From a virus: a DNA stretch of 25,087 nt. Location: the IMG/VR virus record IMGVR_UViG_3300028590_000084, positions 1-25,087 of that record; one strand, written 5' to 3'. The notes beneath the pieces were generated by a model, which saw nothing but the letters and a program-made list of their open reading frames with translations, made no database searches and was not told the origin of the DNA. Made by a program: the position numbers and the translations under genes. Below are positions 1-6,714 of this stretch, in pieces (the stretch's first letter is position 1; every line of letters starts with the position of its first letter).

Positions 1-387
1 CTGTGCCCGTGCTACCAGCGCAACCAGGCGACCGCGCGTACCACGCTAACCCTCCCGTTCCCACCCTCCGTCAACACCTACTGGCGCCACGTGAAGGGCC
101 GCACGCTCATCTCGAAAGAGGGTCGGCAGTATCGCGTCGACGTCATCGGAACCGTGCTGCGCTCGCGCTGCGTGACCTTCCCGGACCAGGTGCTGAACGT
201 GGACATCGTTGCCTGGCTGCCCGACAACCGCCGGCGCGACGTGGACAACCTGCTGAAGGCTCCGCTCGATGCGATGGCCCATGCCCACGTCTACGAGGAC
301 GACTCGCAAATCGCCGACCTGCGCATCCGGCGCGGTGGTGTGGACCGCGACAACCCGCGGCTGGAAATCATCTTGGAGGCTGCGTGA
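1..387 (+). CDS. rusA: RusA-family Holliday junction resolvase (5' end outside window)
   Basis: Crossover-junction endodeoxyribonuclease that cuts four-way DNA junctions; in phages it resolves recombination or replication intermediates before packaging. The frame is open from base 1 with no ATG/GTG/TTG before the conserved N-terminal strand LTLPFPPSVNTYWR (codons 16-29), so the true start lies upstream. The RusA acidic signature is present: D80 and D82 in RRRDVDNLLK, and the D100/D101 pair in YEDDSQI, corresponding to the three catalytic aspartates of E. coli RusA. The stop (385-387) overlaps the next ATG as TGATG, indicating translational coupling. RusA in this position, just ahead of late genes, is common in lambdoid and related phages. 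The family call is secure; only the N-terminus is unknown, with at least 15 residues preceding the usual start of the fold. Confidence 0.93.
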   Translation: MCPCYQRNQATARTTLTLPFPPSVNTYWRHVKGRTLISKEGRQYRVDVIGTVLRSRCVTFPDQVLNVDIVAWLPDNRRRDVDNLLKAPLDAMAHAHVYEDDSQIADLRIRRGGVDRDNPRLEIILEAA

Positions 388-656
388 TGGACACCAAACA
401 TTGCACCGGCTGCAGTCGTGACCTGCCCATGGAGGCGTTCAACTACCGCGGCGGAGGTGAGCCTGGGCGGCGGGCCCGCTGCATCGCGTGTGACAGCGCA
501 AGGCACGCAAGGAACCGGGCTGCCGCCAAGGCGCGCGAGGCGAAGGAGGTGGAGGTGTTCGCCGAGATTCGTCGTCAGGACATTGCCGCCACGAACGCCT
601 TCGCGCTGTGGCATGGGCCTGTTTCACGTGGAGAACCGCTGAGGGGGATGGTCTGA
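387..656 (+). CDS. Small four-cysteine zinc-finger-like phage protein
   Basis: An 89-residue protein of unknown function. Two CxxC knuckles, C6/C9 (HCTGCS) and C32/C35 (RCIACD), are spaced as in small treble-clef or zinc-ribbon folds, so it probably binds one Zn ion. The C-terminal half (about residues 37-68) is rich in Arg, Lys, Ala and Glu and looks like a single charged helix, which could contact nucleic acid. The start is the ATG overlapping the RusA stop; a GTG one codon earlier would add a single residue. Its stop overlaps the following ATG (TGATG). Position between RusA and a helix-turn-helix gene suggests a DNA-metabolism or late regulatory role, but this is inference. No HNH catalytic His-Asn pattern was seen, so I do not call it a nuclease. 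Confidence 0.72.
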   Translation: MDTKHCTGCSRDLPMEAFNYRGGGEPGRRARCIACDSARHARNRAAAKAREAKEVEVFAEIRRQDIAATNAFALWHGPVSRGEPLRGMV

Positions 657-829
657 TGCACCACGAACGAAAATATGCGGCTTTCGATGACCAGGAGCTG
701 CAGCGCTCTGCGGACGTCCAGCAAAAGCGGGCCAACCTGTTGCAGAAACAGGCGGCCGAAGCCCAGCGCGCAGCGGATTCGGCACGCAAGGAGCTCAAGC
801 GCCGCCGGAGGGGAGGGCGCGAGGAATGA
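656..829 (+). CDS. Small charged coiled-coil protein, unknown
   Basis: A 57-residue product beginning MHHERKYAAFDD. Residues about 13-52 form a continuous Gln/Ala/Lys/Arg-rich helix likely to be a coiled coil, ending in a strongly basic tail (KRRRRGGREE). The start at 656 is chosen because GAGGGGGA lies about 8 nt upstream and the ATG overlaps the preceding stop; a longer in-frame reading from 608 would overlap the previous gene by 49 nt and lacks a comparable ribosome binding site. The end overlaps the next start by 4 nt (ATGA). I do not recognise the family. The basic tail could bind nucleic acid, but no function is assigned. It is kept because it is tightly coupled on both sides. Confidence 0.55.
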   Translation: MHHERKYAAFDDQELQRSADVQQKRANLLQKQAAEAQRAADSARKELKRRRRGGREE

Positions 830-1089
830 CGGCGCGCCATCGCTTTCGGCCACGAGTGCGGGTGGATTGGTTTCGGGTGCTGGCAGACCTGCAGCATCTT
901 GGCTTGACCAACCTGGACGTCAGTCAGCGGCTGAACATCCCCAACCGCACCGTGGGAGGGTGGAAGAACGAGGGTGCCGAGCCTCGACACTCTGACGGCG
1001 AGGCGCTGCTGGCGCTGTGGCGCGAGGTGACGGGCAAGACCCGTGACGGACACCCAACGCAAATGGCGGGATTCCGCCGCTTCACCTGA
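826..1089 (+). CDS. Helix-turn-helix phage protein, putative regulator
   Basis: An 87-residue basic protein. Residues about 29-48 (NLDVSQRLNIPNRTVGGWKN) read as a helix-turn-helix with the recognition helix at NRTVGGWK, followed by the segment AEPRHSDGEALLALW that often follows the HTH in small phage regulators of this type. The family is frequently found just upstream of head genes, and a role in control of late transcription or packaging is possible, but no target is visible. It overlaps the previous gene by 4 nt, and purine-rich GGAGGGGAGGG sits upstream as a ribosome binding site. Near its 3' end (1065-1078) the gene contains one copy of a hairpin motif that recurs at other module boundaries. 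The HTH call is good; the regulatory role is inference. Confidence 0.72.
   Translation: MTARHRFRPRVRVDWFRVLADLQHLGLTNLDVSQRLNIPNRTVGGWKNEGAEPRHSDGEALLALWREVTGKTRDGHPTQMAGFRRFT
1065..1078 (+). repeat. Recurrent hairpin motif, copy 1
   Basis: GGCGGGATTCCGCC folds as a 5-bp stem (GGCGG/CCGCC) with a GATT loop, 11 nt before the stop of the HTH gene and upstream of the head module. It is one of four GGCGGGAWTYCGCC occurrences seen in the window (others at 4496, 19674 and 21542). Confidence 0.45.
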
Positions 1090-1110
1090 GCCAATCTCCG
1101 CGGCGTTCGC

Positions 1111-1177
1111 ACCATCACTCCGCAGGAACCCGCCATGTCCGAGCCGAACGACGAGACCATCACTCCGCAGGAACCCG
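1111..1177 (+). repeat. 22-bp direct repeat, 45-bp period, carrying a ribosome binding site
   Basis: Bases 1111-1132 and 1156-1177 are identical (each starts ACCATCACTCCGCAGG). The period is 45 bp, a multiple of three. Copy 1 supplies AGGAA ahead of the ATG at 1135. Copy 2 lies inside the gene and supplies AGGAA at the same distance ahead of an in-frame GTG at 1180. Sequence after the 22 identical bases diverges, so this is either an old or a partial tandem duplication. Confidence 0.85.
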
Positions 1178-1530
1178 GCGTGACACCGCTGGTGGAAATC
1201 CCGAAGCTGGAGGCGGTGCTGGCTTGCAAGGCGAACGACATCCCCGGCGCGCTGGATGCGCAGGTCGGCGATGAGCTGTTCATGCTCCGCACGCTGGAAG
1301 TGCAGGGAAAGGCTCGTCCCACCGTGCTCAAGGCCATCGACACCGTCATCGGTAGCCGCGAGGTGGACGAAAGCCTGGGTCAGGAAATCCAGGGTACCAG
1401 CCAGGCCAACCTGGGCGACCGCGAACGCTACGCCCGCATGCACGCCAAGGACGTGGACAACACCCAACTGGCCGGACCAGTTCTCACCCTGGACGGCTGG
1501 GTGCTGCCGCTACCCAAGGCGCAGGGCTGA
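1135..1530 (+). CDS. Hypothetical phage protein upstream of portal
   Basis: A 131-residue, mildly acidic soluble protein with no recognised domain. The N-terminus is Pro/Glu-rich (TITPQEPG), the middle (about residues 40-75) mixes predicted strand and helix, and the C-terminus ends in GPVLTLDGWVLPLP, which looks like short strands. The ATG at 1135 follows AGGAA by 6 nt and the gap to the previous gene is 45 bp. The first 22-bp repeat copy includes this ribosome binding site, and the second copy, inside the gene, creates an equally spaced site before GTG 1180, so a product shorter by 15 residues is possible. Small proteins of unknown function at this spot are usual in podovirus head operons. 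No signal peptide or membrane segment is visible. Confidence 0.75.
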   Translation: MSEPNDETITPQEPGVTPLVEIPKLEAVLACKANDIPGALDAQVGDELFMLRTLEVQGKARPTVLKAIDTVIGSREVDESLGQEIQGTSQANLGDRERYARMHAKDVDNTQLAGPVLTLDGWVLPLPKAQG

Positions 1531-1534
1531 GCCC

Positions 1535-1750
1535 ATGTGCGGCAAGACGCCCAAGCCACCGCCGCCGGTCGTGCAGGTTGACCCCGTCGCCGAGCAGCGC
1601 AAGGCTGAGGCCGAGGCGCAGGTCAAGGCCAACTCGGAATTGGCCCAGCGCCGCCGGCGTCGTGCGCGTTCGTCCCTGCTGACTTCCGGCGCCGCCGGGA
1701 GCGATGTTGAGGCGCCATCGCTGCTGGCCCAGGCCAAGCCCGGAGCCTGA
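1535..1750 (+). CDS. Small MCGK-start head-module protein, unknown
   Basis: A 71-residue protein beginning MCGKTPKPPPPVVQVDP: a cysteine at position 2, a proline run, then a helix of Ala/Glu/Lys/Arg (about residues 18-48) with a basic patch (RRRRRAR), and a low-complexity Ala/Gly/Ser tail. Small proteins starting MCG or MCx followed by prolines occur directly before the portal gene in many podoviruses; their role is not known to me. It lies 4 nt after the preceding stop and 2 nt before the portal start, so it is surely cotranslated with them. The Cys2 is not part of a lipobox, since there is no hydrophobic signal segment. Reality is likely from spacing; function is unassigned. Confidence 0.65.
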   Translation: MCGKTPKPPPPVVQVDPVAEQRKAEAEAQVKANSELAQRRRRRARSSLLTSGAAGSDVEAPSLLAQAKPGA

Positions 1751-1752
1751 CC

Positions 1753-3354
1753 ATGGCTGACGTCGCCGCGCTTATTCGCCGGCATGAGCGGATGCGCAGC
1801 CAGCGCGAATCAGACGTGGATAGCGTCTGGCGAGAGTGCTTCGACTACACCTTTCCGCTCCGCGCCAATGGCCTGAGCAGGGCCATCAACACCATTGTCG
1901 GCCAGCAGTACAAGCAGGCCGAGATGACGGACGGAACCGCCGCCGACGCGGCCAACATTCTTGCGGCCAACATCATGGGCGGCCTAACGCCGTCCAACTC
2001 AGTGTGGTTCGCGCTGGACGTGGGCAACGAGTCCAACGACGAGCGCCAGTGGCTGGACGACAGCGCCAAGCTGCTGTGGGAGAACATCCACATGGCGAAC
2101 TTCGATGCCGAGGGCTACGAGTGCGCCTTGGACATCGTTGCGGCCGGCATGGCGGTGCTCTACGCCGATGAGGACCGCGAGAACGGCGGCCTGGCGTTCC
2201 AGCAGTGGCCACTGGCCCAGTGCAGCTATGCGAGCACGCGCGCCGATGGTCGCATCGACATCGTCCACCGCTGCTACAAGCTGACGGCCGAACAAGCAGA
2301 GGGCGAGTTCGGGCGCGATGCGCTGCCGGAGCCCATCCGAAAGGCACTGGCCGACGGCAAGATGACGGACGAGTTCGAGTTCCTTCACGTCATCGAGCCG
2401 CGGCGCACGAGCGTGGTCAACCCGCGCCTGTCCAAGAACCTGCCCATCGCCTCGTTTCACATCGCGATATGCACCAAGTCCTTGGTACGCGAATCTGGCT
2501 ACCACGAGATGCCCGTCATCGTGCCGCGGTGGTTGCGGGTGGCGGGCAGCATTTATGCCGTCGGACCAATGTACGCGGCGCTGCCGGATGTTCGTCAGCT
2601 CAACCAGCTCAAAGCACTGAGCTACGCCAGCGCTGACATCGCCGTCAGTGGCATGTGGATTGGTGTGGACGACGGTATCCTCAACCCGCGAAACCTGCGC
2701 TTGGGTCCGCGAAAGGTCGTCATCGCAGCGGACACCGACAACCTGAAATCCCTGGAATCGGGGGCCGACTTCCAGCTATCGGACATGCTCGTGCAGCAGC
2801 TGCAGGACAGCATCCGCCGTACGCTGATGGCGGACATCCTGCCGGCACCGGACGGTCCGACAAAGACGGCTTATGAGTACAGCGTGCGCGTGGGTCAGGC
2901 ACGGAAGGTGCGTGCGCCAGTGTATGGCCGGCTGCAGGCTGAGTACCTGGGGCCGCTGGTGGTGCGCTGCTTCGGCCTTGCCTTCCGTGCCGGTGTGTTT
3001 GCGCCGCCGCCGCAGTCACTGGCCGGCCGCAATTTCTCGGTGCGCTACGTCTCGCCGCTGGCCCGGGCGCAGAAGATGGATGAGGTAAATGCCATCAACG
3101 GCACCATCCAGACAGTCGCCAGTTGGGCGGAGGCTGACCCCTCGGTGCTGGATGAAATTAACTTCAGCGAGGCCACCAAACTGACCGCGCAGGGCCTGAA
3201 TGCTCCCGGTTCCATCATGCGCAGCCCAGAGGATGTGCGGAAGTTGCGCGAGCAGCGAGAACAGGCGCGCCAGCAGCAGGCGCAACAGCAGATGGCCATG
3301 CAGGCCCAGCAGGTCGGCATGGACGAGGGTGCAAAACGGGCTGCTACGGCCTGA
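1753..3354 (+). CDS. Portal (head-tail connector) protein
   Basis: A 533-residue portal that forms the dodecameric ring at the capsid vertex, through which DNA is pumped in by terminase and leaves through the tail. The N-terminus (ALIRRHERMRSQRESDVDSV, then FDYTFP) and the length match the T7 gp8-like head-to-tail connecting protein family (about 530 residues). Internal stretches such as NILAANIMGGLTPSNSVWF (about residues 73-91) and the DILPAPDGPTKTAYEYSVR region (about 358-376) are typical of it. The C-terminal 40 residues are a Gln/Ala-rich helix (RQQQAQQQMAMQAQQ), probably the barrel or crown part. The start ATG is 2 nt after the previous stop. It is followed within 3 nt by the Bbp19-like gene and then the scaffold, the expected order. 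Confidence 0.93.
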   Translation: MADVAALIRRHERMRSQRESDVDSVWRECFDYTFPLRANGLSRAINTIVGQQYKQAEMTDGTAADAANILAANIMGGLTPSNSVWFALDVGNESNDERQWLDDSAKLLWENIHMANFDAEGYECALDIVAAGMAVLYADEDRENGGLAFQQWPLAQCSYASTRADGRIDIVHRCYKLTAEQAEGEFGRDALPEPIRKALADGKMTDEFEFLHVIEPRRTSVVNPRLSKNLPIASFHIAICTKSLVRESGYHEMPVIVPRWLRVAGSIYAVGPMYAALPDVRQLNQLKALSYASADIAVSGMWIGVDDGILNPRNLRLGPRKVVIAADTDNLKSLESGADFQLSDMLVQQLQDSIRRTLMADILPAPDGPTKTAYEYSVRVGQARKVRAPVYGRLQAEYLGPLVVRCFGLAFRAGVFAPPPQSLAGRNFSVRYVSPLARAQKMDEVNAINGTIQTVASWAEADPSVLDEINFSEATKLTAQGLNAPGSIMRSPEDVRKLREQREQARQQQAQQQMAMQAQQVGMDEGAKRAATA

Positions 3355-3357
3355 CCC

Positions 3358-3636
3358 ATGTCCGACGTTCACATTCCCCAAGCACCACGCCCGCCAGGTC
3401 CCGTCGACCCGCGCATCTACCGACGCATCTTCGAACAGGACCAGGATGGCGCTGCGATTCTCGACGAGCTGTGGCGTGTGTTCGCCAAGGGCGCCGTCGT
3501 CGAGGGTGGCATCGACGCCATCCTGAAGACCTACCACCGACAAGGTGCACGCGCCGTGCTGGAACACATCGTGCGCCGTATCAACCAAGCCAACGGAGTG
3601 ACCGACAATGACGACCGAAACTCAGTCGACGACTGA
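3358..3636 (+). CDS. Bbp19-like small phage head protein
   Basis: A 92-residue protein. The core YRRIFEQDQDGAAILDELWR (about residues 21-40) and RQGARAVLEHIVRRI (about 61-75) match the pattern of the Bbp19-like family (named after a Bordetella phage BPP-1 gene): a short helical protein with an F-x(5-8)-G-x-x-(I/V)-L-x-x-L motif and a Gly-Ala-Arg motif before the last helix. Its biochemical function is not established as far as I know. It sits between portal and scaffold, as in BPP-1-type phages, and its 3' end overlaps the scaffold start by 29 nt in another frame. Family assignment is from remembered sequence pattern, so moderate confidence. Confidence 0.7.
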   Translation: MSDVHIPQAPRPPGPVDPRIYRRIFEQDQDGAAILDELWRVFAKGAVVEGGIDAILKTYHRQGARAVLEHIVRRINQANGVTDNDDRNSVDD

Positions 3637-4441
3637 TACCTCGACCACGACCACCGATGCCAGCTTGCTCTCGACGGGCGCGACCACGACCGATGCGACG
3701 GTGACGTCAGGCCCGAACGACTGGATGCCCTCGAAGTTCCACGTGAACAACGAGGCCGGCGAGTTCGACGAGGCCGCCAGTTCCCGCAAGATGGCCGAGT
3801 CCTACAACGCCCTGGAGAAGCACAAGGGCCCGGTGATGCGGGCGCCCGAGAAGCCGGAGGACTACAAGATCTCCGCGCCGGTGGACAAGGACGGCAAGGC
3901 TATCGAAGGCCTGGACGTCGAAGCCTTCATGAAAGATCCGCTGTTCATCGGCCTGGCCACCAAGGCGCACGCAAAAGGCATCCCGAACGAGCACCTGGAG
4001 TTCTTCGTCCACGAGTACCTGGACATCGCCCCGCAGATGCTGGAGGCGAACAAGACCATAACCACCGAGGAAGCCAGTGCCGAGTTGTCCAAGGTGTGGA
4101 CCGACAAGGCCACCTTCGACGCGAACCTGCAGAAGGGCCGCCGCGCCGTGTCCGAGTTCTCAAAGGATGTCTCGGCAGACCAACCGGGCAGCTTTGACCG
4201 CTTGGAGAAAAAGTTCGGCAACGACCCTGACTTCATTGCGCTGATGGCCCGCATCGGTACCGAGTCCAAATTCGGCGAGGACCAGGTGCCAGGCAGCGCC
4301 ACCACGGCAGGCGTCCTGGATGTGGAGGCGCTGATGAAGGGGCCGGCGTACTGGGATCCGAACCACGCCGAGCACTCGAAGGTGAAAGCCCAAGTCGACG
4401 AGCACTTCAAACGTGTGCATGGCACCGCTCCGCATCGCTGA
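3608..4441 (+). CDS. Capsid scaffolding protein
   Basis: A 277-residue acidic protein placed between portal and major capsid, the standard site for the scaffold that templates procapsid assembly and is removed before or during packaging. The first 40 residues are Thr/Ser/Asp low complexity (TTTDTSTTTTDAS) and probably disordered. The middle contains KPEDYKI (a motif frequent in T7-like scaffolds), long charged helices, and the C-terminus ends basic (EHFKRVHGTAPHR), as expected for a capsid-binding tail. The start overlaps the preceding gene by 29 nt. Directly after the stop comes a strong terminator. No protease domain is seen. Call rests on position, composition and motif. Confidence 0.85.
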   Translation: MTTETQSTTDTSTTTTDASLLSTGATTTDATVTSGPNDWMPSKFHVNNEAGEFDEAASSRKMAESYNALEKHKGPVMRAPEKPEDYKISAPVDKDGKAIEGLDVEAFMKDPLFIGLATKAHAKGIPNEHLEFFVHEYLDIAPQMLEANKTITTEEASAELSKVWTDKATFDANLQKGRRAVSEFSKDVSADQPGSFDRLEKKFGNDPDFIALMARIGTESKFGEDQVPGSATTAGVLDVEALMKGPAYWDPNHAEHSKVKAQVDEHFKRVHGTAPHR

Positions 4442-4466
4442 CAGGTTCAATTGGGGTAGGACTTCA

Positions 4467-4493
4467 CGGCGGCTTCGGCCGCCGCTCTCTTTT
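4467..4493 (+). terminator. Rho-independent terminator after scaffold gene
   Basis: Perfect 7-bp stem CGGCGGC/GCCGCCG closed by a TTCG tetraloop (4467-4484), followed by CTCTCTTTT. It lies 25 nt after the scaffold stop and upstream of the major capsid gene, so capsid message must come from read-through, antitermination or a promoter in 4494-4668. Confidence 0.88.
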
Positions 4494-4511
4494 GTGGCGG
4501 GAATTCGCCAC
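4494..4511 (+). repeat. Recurrent hairpin motif, copy 2
   Basis: GTGGCG/CGCCAC 6-bp stem around GGAATT, containing GGCGGGAATTCGCC (4496-4509). It starts immediately after the terminator T-tract. The rest of the interval to the capsid start (4512-4668) shows no gene and no convincing -35/-10 pair to my eye. Confidence 0.5.
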
Positions 4512-4668
4512 CGCATCACGTCGATTCTTTCGCGCCATGGGCCCGACGTGGCGAGCGGACAACCCAGCAGCCCGAAGCGTCGGTCGGTAGCCGGAGCGAC
4601 GCACGTATCACTGGCCCGCGATGCGGACAACCAGGCAGGCGATTCCATCACCTACCGGGATTACCGCC

Positions 4669-5544
4669 ATGTCCTTCCAGATCACCGAGAACTTCGTGCA
4701 GCAGTTCGGCACGAACTTCAAGATCCTGGGCCAGCAGAGGTCCAGCCGCTACCAGGCTTTCTGCCAGCCCGAACCCAACATCGTCGGCACCAGCAAGACC
4801 GTCGAGCGCCTCGGCAAGACCGACGCTTACGACATCACCTCGCGCCACGCCGATACCCAGTACGTCAACACTCCGCACAGCCGCCGCTGGCTCGACCTGC
4901 AGGACAAGGGCTGGGCCGACCTGGTCGACGAGCTCGACAAAATCAAGATGCTGGCCGACCCGACCTCGCCGTACGTGGCGCTGGGCGTGGCCGCGCTCAA
5001 TCGCGAGAAGGACAAGATCATCCTCACCGCGGCCCGTGGTCTGGCTCGCATCAACGGTGGCAGCATCGCTCTGCCGGCAGGGCAGAAGGTGGCGCAGGGC
5101 GGCAACGGCCTGACCCTGGACAAGCTCAACGCCGCCCGCGAAATCCTCGATGCGGCAGAAGTCGACGTCGATGACACCACTGGCCAGGGTGCTCCGCTAC
5201 GCGTCATGGCGGTGTCTGCCCGTCAGCTCACCAACCTGTTGAACACCACCGAAATCAAGTCGGTGGACTACAACAACGTAAAGGCGCTGGCGCAGGGTCA
5301 AATCGACACCTTCCTCGGCTTCAAGTTCGTCCGCTCGCAGCTGGTGCCGAAGGTCGGTACGTCGCGTTACGTCATGGCCTGGTCGAAGGGCTCGGTTGCC
5401 TTCGGCAGTGGCATGGACGTGACCACCTCCATCGACAAGCTGCCCACCAAGAACCTGTCGGTTCAGGTCTATGCCCGTGAATCCATCGGCGCCGTGCGCA
5501 CCGAGGACGAGGGCGTGGTCGAAATCGACTGTCTGGAGACCTGA
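4669..5544 (+). CDS. Major capsid protein
   Basis: A 291-residue coat protein, the main shell subunit, probably HK97-fold. N-terminus MSFQITENFVQQFGTNFKILGQQRSSRY resembles BPP-1-type podovirus capsid proteins; the length and position between scaffold and cement fit. The body contains a long helix region (about residues 95-125, LNREKDKIILTAARG) as in the spine helix of the fold, and the C-terminus ends GAVRTEDEGVVEIDCLET, where an acidic strand is typical. I chose 4669 over the in-frame ATG at 4621 because GGGA lies 8 nt upstream and the added 16 residues look unlike protein of this family. A terminator sits upstream, and the next gene follows after 3 nt. Which capsid subfamily it belongs to is uncertain; the role is not. 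Confidence 0.85.
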   Translation: MSFQITENFVQQFGTNFKILGQQRSSRYQAFCQPEPNIVGTSKTVERLGKTDAYDITSRHADTQYVNTPHSRRWLDLQDKGWADLVDELDKIKMLADPTSPYVALGVAALNREKDKIILTAARGLARINGGSIALPAGQKVAQGGNGLTLDKLNAAREILDAAEVDVDDTTGQGAPLRVMAVSARQLTNLLNTTEIKSVDYNNVKALAQGQIDTFLGFKFVRSQLVPKVGTSRYVMAWSKGSVAFGSGMDVTTSIDKLPTKNLSVQVYARESIGAVRTEDEGVVEIDCLET

Positions 5545-5547
5545 GTC

Positions 5548-6009
5548 ATGGCAAATTTCAACGCAGACAACGCTGCCGCACTGGCGGCACTCCCCCCGAG
5601 CCGAGTCAAGGTCAACAAGCAGCACGGTCGAGTGCGGTGGTTCGAGTCCACTTACACCGCACCGGCCACAAGTACGCCGCAAATCGCCGACACCATCACC
5701 TGGGGCGAGTTGCCCGTCGGTGCGCGTGTCATCGGCCCCCTGTCTTCGCTGAACTACAGCGTGGGAACGGCGAGTTCGACCATCAACGTGGGCGATGCCG
5801 CTTCGGCGGCCCGTCATCTGGCGGCGACCTCGGTGGCCTCGGCGGGCAACACCGCCCTGGCCAACCCGAGCAATGGTGCGGCGAGCTTCGAGACCACGGA
5901 CGGCTCGGGTGCTGCGACCGACAACTGCACGCTGATTTCCACGGTGGCCGGCGCGGCCATTGCGGCCAATCAAGTCATCACCCTGCGCGTGGCCTATGTC
6001 CTCGATTGA
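5548..6009 (+). CDS. Probable capsid cement/decoration protein
   Basis: A 153-residue Ala/Thr/Ser-rich protein, likely all-beta: alternating strands such as VRWFESTYTA, TITWGELPVGARVI and VITLRVAYVLD. It directly follows the major capsid gene (3 nt gap, GGAG in the capsid 3' end as ribosome binding site), the position of the cement protein gene in BPP-1-like phages, where a small beta protein locks capsomers together. By composition and place I infer a head decoration protein on the outside of the capsid. No catalytic motif or signal sequence is seen. A minor structural or unknown role cannot be excluded. Confidence 0.65.
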   Translation: MANFNADNAAALAALPPSRVKVNKQHGRVRWFESTYTAPATSTPQIADTITWGELPVGARVIGPLSSLNYSVGTASSTINVGDAASAARHLAATSVASAGNTALANPSNGAASFETTDGSGAATDNCTLISTVAGAAIAANQVITLRVAYVLD

Positions 6010-6048
6010 GGCGTGACGCACGCGCCGGTCTATCGCTGACGCAGGACA

Positions 6049-6077
6049 GAGACCGGCGCCCTCGTGGCGCCGGTCTC
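6049..6077 (+). terminator. Strong stem-loop between capsid/cement and tail genes
   Basis: A perfect 12-bp inverted repeat (GAGACCGGCGCC / GGCGCCGGTCTC) with loop CTCGT, 40 nt after the cement gene stop and 16 nt before the adaptor ATG. The following bases, GTATTC, are not a good U-tract. I read it as an attenuator, RNA-processing site or mRNA-stabilising 3' end that sets capsid message apart from tail message, rather than a complete terminator. Confidence 0.6.
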
Positions 6078-6093
6078 GTATTCGGAGAACTCC

Positions 6094-6714
6094 ATGGCTG
6101 AAGCCACCACCACCGAAGTCGCCATCTGCTCCAATGCGCTACTGCGGTTGGGCGACAAGCCCATCAACAGTTTCGACGAGTCGGACCCGCAGGGGTCGAA
6201 CATCGAGCACGTGCGCCTGGCTTCGAATCTCTGGCGGACGGTGCGTCGGCAGGTGCTGCGCGCGGCAACCTGGAACTGCGCCATCAAGCGTGTCCTGCTG
6301 TCCCCTGATGCTGATGCGCCTGCCTTCGGTTACGCCTACAAGTTCCTGCGCCCGTCGGACTGGATTCGCACCATCAACGTCGGCCGCGACGACGACGAGC
6401 GAATTCCCTATCGCACGGAGGGAACGAGCTTCGTTTCTGACGTCTCGCCCCTGCCGTTGCTGTACGTGTACGACAACGCCAACCCGGCGACCTGGGATGC
6501 CTCACTTATTGGCGCCATGGAGCTGTCGATGGCGCAGGCCATGTGCTACGCAGTGACCGGCTCCACCTCACTTAAGGGCGAGCTCACCAACGAGCTGGCG
6601 CAGGCCCTGGCTCAGGCGCGCAACGTCGACGGCCAGGATGACCCGGCCGAGGTACTGGGCGACTTTCCGTTGCTGGCCAGCCGCTTTGGCCCCGGTATTC
6701 CTCGGGTACGCTGA
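6094..6714 (+). CDS. Tail tubular protein A-like adaptor (T7 gp11-like)
   Basis: A 206-residue head-to-tail adaptor that binds beneath the portal as a dodecamer and carries the nozzle. N-terminus EVAICSNALLRLGDKPINSFDESD followed by a helix with WRTVRRQVLRAATWNCAIKR and then LRPSDWIRTINV is the familiar pattern of tail tubular protein A; T7 gp11 is 196 residues. The start at 6094 follows ATTCGGAG by 6 nt; an in-frame GTG at 6064 lies inside the upstream stem-loop and is rejected. The stop overlaps the next ATG by one base (TGATG). Confidence 0.88.
   Translation: MAEATTTEVAICSNALLRLGDKPINSFDESDPQGSNIEHVRLASNLWRTVRRQVLRAATWNCAIKRVLLSPDADAPAFGYAYKFLRPSDWIRTINVGRDDDERIPYRTEGTSFVSDVSPLPLLYVYDNANPATWDASLIGAMELSMAQAMCYAVTGSTSLKGELTNELAQALAQARNVDGQDDPAEVLGDFPLLASRFGPGIPRVR

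Noticed and set aside
3-386. Extension of the zinc-finger frame upstream to base 3
   Set aside because: The upstream part is an Arg/Pro/Ala-rich shadow of RusA; the ATG at 387 with stop overlap is the natural start.
439-1467. 342-aa reading frame on the minus strand
   Set aside because: It runs opposite to six well-spaced + strand genes, its translation is low-complexity shadow (His/Arg/Ala-rich), and it lacks a ribosome binding site. GC-rich codon bias opens antisense frames.
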